Below are positions 38,456 to 43,231 of a stretch of 43,231 bases of DNA, one piece after another. Below the pieces are notes generated by a model. The model made no database searches and was not told the DNA's origin. It saw only the letters and a list, made by a program, of their open reading frames with translations. The stretch comes from Marivivens sp. (lineage in GTDB: Bacteria; Pseudomonadota; Alphaproteobacteria; Rhodobacterales; Rhodobacteraceae): NCBI GenBank assembly GCA_024642145.1, contig JAHEBS010000002.1, positions 1 to 43,231 of the forward strand, in the 5' to 3' direction. Each line of letters starts with the position of its first letter. Position 1 is the first letter of the stretch. Position numbers and translations under genes: made by a program.

Positions 38456-39228
38456 TCAGGCGCGGGTGAGCGTGAAGAACAGCCGCCGAAAGGCAAAAAG
38501 CACCGAACCGTCCGCCTCGGGCGGATAGTGACGGGCCAATTCCGCCTCGTATGCCGCGACAAAACGGGCCGCCTCGGACGCGCTCAGTTTTTCGGCAAAG
38601 GGGCGCATGGCGGTGGATTGGGTAAAATGGCGCACAGGGTGGCCCTCGGCCACGGGATCAAGCCGCTGCAGGTATTCGCTTTCCCAGACGCTGACCGCAC
38701 CCAGCGGCGCCAACAGGCGGTGATAAAAGGCCGGCGCCGCGACCTGTGGCTGCCAACCGGCGAAATCGAACCGGTCAGGAAACATCGCGGCGCCAATCTC
38801 GCGCATCAGTGCATGGCTCGGAGCCATCTGCTGGCGCGGCATCTGCACGGCCAAAGTTCCGAAACGCGGCAAGAAACCCGCAAGGCGCGGCATCAGCGTG
38901 GCATGGTCAGCCAACCAATGCAGGGTCGCGTTGGAAAAGATCAGCGCGGGCGCGGAATCGGGCGCCCATGTCGCGATGTCGGCTTCGACGGTTTGATCGT
39001 AGCCCCGCGCTTTGGCCAGCATGGCGGGCGAGCCATCAATGCCGATCAACTTGCGTTTGGGGAACCGCGTCCCGAGCGAGCCTGCCGCCGCCCCGTCACC
39101 GCAGCCCAGATCGATAATTTCCCCGCCGGTCAGACCGGCAGGGACAGCCATCAACAGATCAAGTGCGGGACGCAGGCGCAGCGAACGGAACGCCGCATAG
39201 GCATCAGGGTTCCAATCCGCTTTGGCGC

Positions 39229-39232
<4 letters not shown>
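38456..39232 (-). CDS. Trans-aconitate 2-methyltransferase-like SAM methyltransferase
   Basis: 258 aa; [65 protein letters not shown]. Confidence 0.85.
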
Positions 39233-41142
<1,910 letters not shown>

Positions 41143-41224
41143 GGAGAACTCCGATCCGAAAGACTTGATGCCGCCCTCGGCGGGGCGGCTTTGCCCACCT
41201 AAGATAGGGATCGTGGGGACGGGT

Positions 41225-42466
41225 TCAATGTGAATCGAGCCAACTGGCGAAATCGGTGGCAAGTTCTAGCCGCCAACCCTCATCAAACCCCGCAAAAGGG
41301 GCAGAAACGAGGTTTTGGTCGCGCCAGATTGACGGGAGCGTGATGACGTTGGCCCGCTTGCGGCCAGACTGTCGCCATTGTGGCAACTGCGCGAGCCCCA
41401 ATTCGCCCAGCGCGCGGATGCTATGGGCCGCCCTATCGGGCCCAAAGGCCCGCCAGCGGCCGTCCCAGACCGCATCGGCGGGGCATTGCAGCGCGGCGAT
41501 GGCGGCGGGCTCGCGGCCAAAACGCCAGCGCCCCTTTTCGGGCGTTGCCCGCACACCCGATAACGTGCGACCGCGCCCCTGTGTGGCGATGGCCGCCAGC
41601 AGGGACGCCACAGGCGCGGCCCGTGGCGGATAGCCGCCCTGCCCCAGATAACCAAGCATCGCCACCAAAAGCCGCCGTTGCGCCTCGGGCGGGGCTGCAA
41701 CAAAGGGCGCGGGATCAAGGATCAGATCGCCGTCCTCCATATGCAGCGCCACCTGCGCAAGATCAGCGCGCTGCCGGTCCAGAGCCACGCGCACGGCACC
41801 CAGATGGACGGCCACATCGGCCAGCGTTTCGGCACCGATCCCCAAGGGCGCAAGGGCCGCCAATGCGGCGCGCGCGCGGGTCCGGCCATAGGCGGGGTCG
41901 GCATTGGTCGGATCGTCGATCCAGCCCTGCCCCCGCGCGGTCAGAAAGCGGCGCAGATCGGCGCGGCCAAGCCCCAGATAGGGCCGCAACCACCGCATCC
42001 CGTCCCGTGTGAAATCGGCCTGCATCGCAGCCAGCCCGTCAACCCCTGCCGCGCGCGACAGGCGCATCAAAAACGTCTCGGCCTGATCGTCGCGGCTATG
42101 GGCCAGCGCAACGGCCTGCACAGCCGCACCCTGCGCCCATGCGGCGATCAGCCGATAACGGGCGGCGCGGGCCTGATCCATCAAATTGCCTTGGGACGTG
42201 CGTCCATCCCAGTGCAAGACCTGATGCGGCACCGCCAGCCGCGCGGCAAGCGCGGCAACGGCGGCGGCCTCGGCGGCGGCCTCGGCGCGCAGCCCGTGGT
42301 CCAGCGTCACCGCCGAAAGCCGCAGGTTTGTCGCGCGGGCCAGATCGGCGGCGGCCAGCAAAAGTGCGGTGGAATCGCTGCCGCCCGACACGGCGAGGCC
42401 CAGATGCGTGATCCCCGCCGCGGCCAGTGCCGTGGCGAGGTGTTGCACCGGCAGGTCTTGGGTCAC
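41225..42466 (-). CDS. tilS: tRNA(Ile)-lysidine synthetase
   Basis: 413 aa, GTG start overlapping the cpoB stop (GTGA); [18 protein letters not shown]-loop, [33 protein letters not shown]. Confidence 0.95.
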   Translation of the reverse strand: MTQDLPVQHLATALAAAGITHLGLAVSGGSDSTALLLAAADLARATNLRLSAVTLDHGLRAEAAAEAAAVAALAARLAVPHQVLHWDGRTSQGNLMDQARAARYRLIAAWAQGAAVQAVALAHSRDDQAETFLMRLSRAAGVDGLAAMQADFTRDGMRWLRPYLGLGRADLRRFLTARGQGWIDDPTNADPAYGRTRARAALAALAPLGIGAETLADVAVHLGAVRVALDRQRADLAQVALHMEDGDLILDPAPFVAAPPEAQRRLLVAMLGYLGQGGYPPRAAPVASLLAAIATQGRGRTLSGVRATPEKGRWRFGREPAAIAALQCPADAVWDGRWRAFGPDRAAHSIRALGELGLAQLPQWRQSGRKRANVITLPSIWRDQNLVSAPFAGFDEGWRLELATDFASWLDSH

Positions 42467-43231
42467 TGGCAGCCGTAGGTCGCCATCGCCGCGCGCGCGT
42501 CGGCGACCGCGGGGCTGGTGGCGAAACGCACGCCGACTTCGTTCAGCGTGATGCAGGCGTCCTGCTGCTGGCCCAGTGCGCCAAGGGCCGCACCAAGGCG
42601 GTAAAGCGCGTTGGGCGCGATCTCGCCCGTGGGGGCGGTCGAAAACGCCTCGAGATAGGCGCGCGCAGCCCCCGTCATATCCCCCAGATTTTCCAGTGCC
42701 GTGCCGCGAATGTAATTGGCTTTGGGGCTAAGGGGGCTACCGGGGTAATTGTTGAGAAAGCTCGCAAACCGGTCCGCAGATCCGGCAAAGTCACCGCTGT
42801 CAAAAGCGGCCTGCGCCAGATCGAAATCGGTTTTTTCACCCACGGCCAACTCTGGTCCGGGTGTGGCCGCAATCACCGAACCCACCCCCGCCAGAGGTGT
42901 CTCGCCGCCGCCCAGCACGCTGGTCTGGCCAAGCGTCGAGATATCGCAGCCCGGTTCCAACTCGCAAAGGCGGAATTCGATGTCACCGATGCGGTTCGTG
43001 CCATCAGCCACGATGCGGTTGATGCGGTTTTCCAGTTCCTCGGTGCGCGAGGTCAGATCGGCCAGTTGCGACTCGATCGAGTTCAACCGGTCAAGCGGGG
43101 TCGATCCGGCAATGCCGGCGCCAAGCCCGCCCGTGGCGGTCAGTTCGGCCCGAAGCCCCTCGACCGTTTGGGCAAGCTGCTGCAACTCGGCGCGGATATC
43201 GGCCAACGTGCCATCCTGCGCGAGGGCGGGC
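42463..43231 (-). CDS. cpoB: Tol-Pal system protein CpoB/YbgF (5' end beyond the window)
   Basis: Coiled-coil N-terminus and TPR domain (ALENLGDMTGAARAYLEAFSTAP, ALGQQQDACITLNEVG). Upstream codons read PALAQDGTLADIRAEL, a signal-peptide end, so the ORF-track start (TTG at 43206) is internal. Confidence 0.88.
   Translation of the reverse strand, partial: PALAQDGTLADIRAELQQLAQTVEGLRAELTATGGLGAGIAGSTPLDRLNSIESQLADLTSRTEELENRINRIVADGTNRIGDIEFRLCELEPGCDISTLGQTSVLGGGETPLAGVGSVIAATPGPELAVGEKTDFDLAQAAFDSGDFAGSADRFASFLNNYPGSPLSPKANYIRGTALENLGDMTGAARAYLEAFSTAPTGEIAPNALYRLGAALGALGQQQDACITLNEVGVRFATSPAVADARAAMATYGCQ

Overview
This is a GC-rich alphaproteobacterial chromosomal segment, most likely Rhodobacterales/Roseobacter-like judging from gene content and order. 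No rRNA, tRNA, CRISPR array or transposase was seen. From left to right it contains: (1) a minus-strand aa3 cytochrome oxidase block (ctaC, ctaB, small ORF, ctaG/cox11, ctaE, SURF1, thrC start); (2) tldD, dprA, topA and scoAB; (3) a five-gene stretch (YbhN/AglD-like membrane protein, DprE1-like oxidase, DprE2-like SDR, convergent HAD-UbiA fusion, lytic transglycosylase) that resembles the decaprenylphosphoryl-D-arabinose (DPA) pathway of mycobacteria; (4) a complete-looking tad/cpa (Flp type IVb pilus) locus, headed by two tandem pilin genes encoding identical proteins plus a third divergent pilin (the first two missed by the ORF track), followed by cpaB, cpaC, an OmpA-type lipoprotein, cpaE, cpaF, tadB, tadC, two TPR lipoproteins and a prepilin peptidase; (5) a convergent GT-C-like membrane protein, an AAA ATPase and a sulfotransferase-like gene; (6) Lhr-like helicase plus PdeM, folD, fhs, MOSC, tam-like, ftsH, tilS and cpoB (5'-truncated). 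The main hypothesis is that the DPA-like genes, the tad pilus and the orphan GT-C-like protein form a pilin or surface D-arabinofuranosylation system, analogous to TfpW-dependent pilin arabinosylation in some Pseudomonas aeruginosa strains. Supporting oddities are an apparently degenerate HAD phosphatase motif, a DprE1 Cys387-to-Ala equivalent and non-canonical D5/W6 pilins. All family assignments come from motif recognition by eye; no searches were run.
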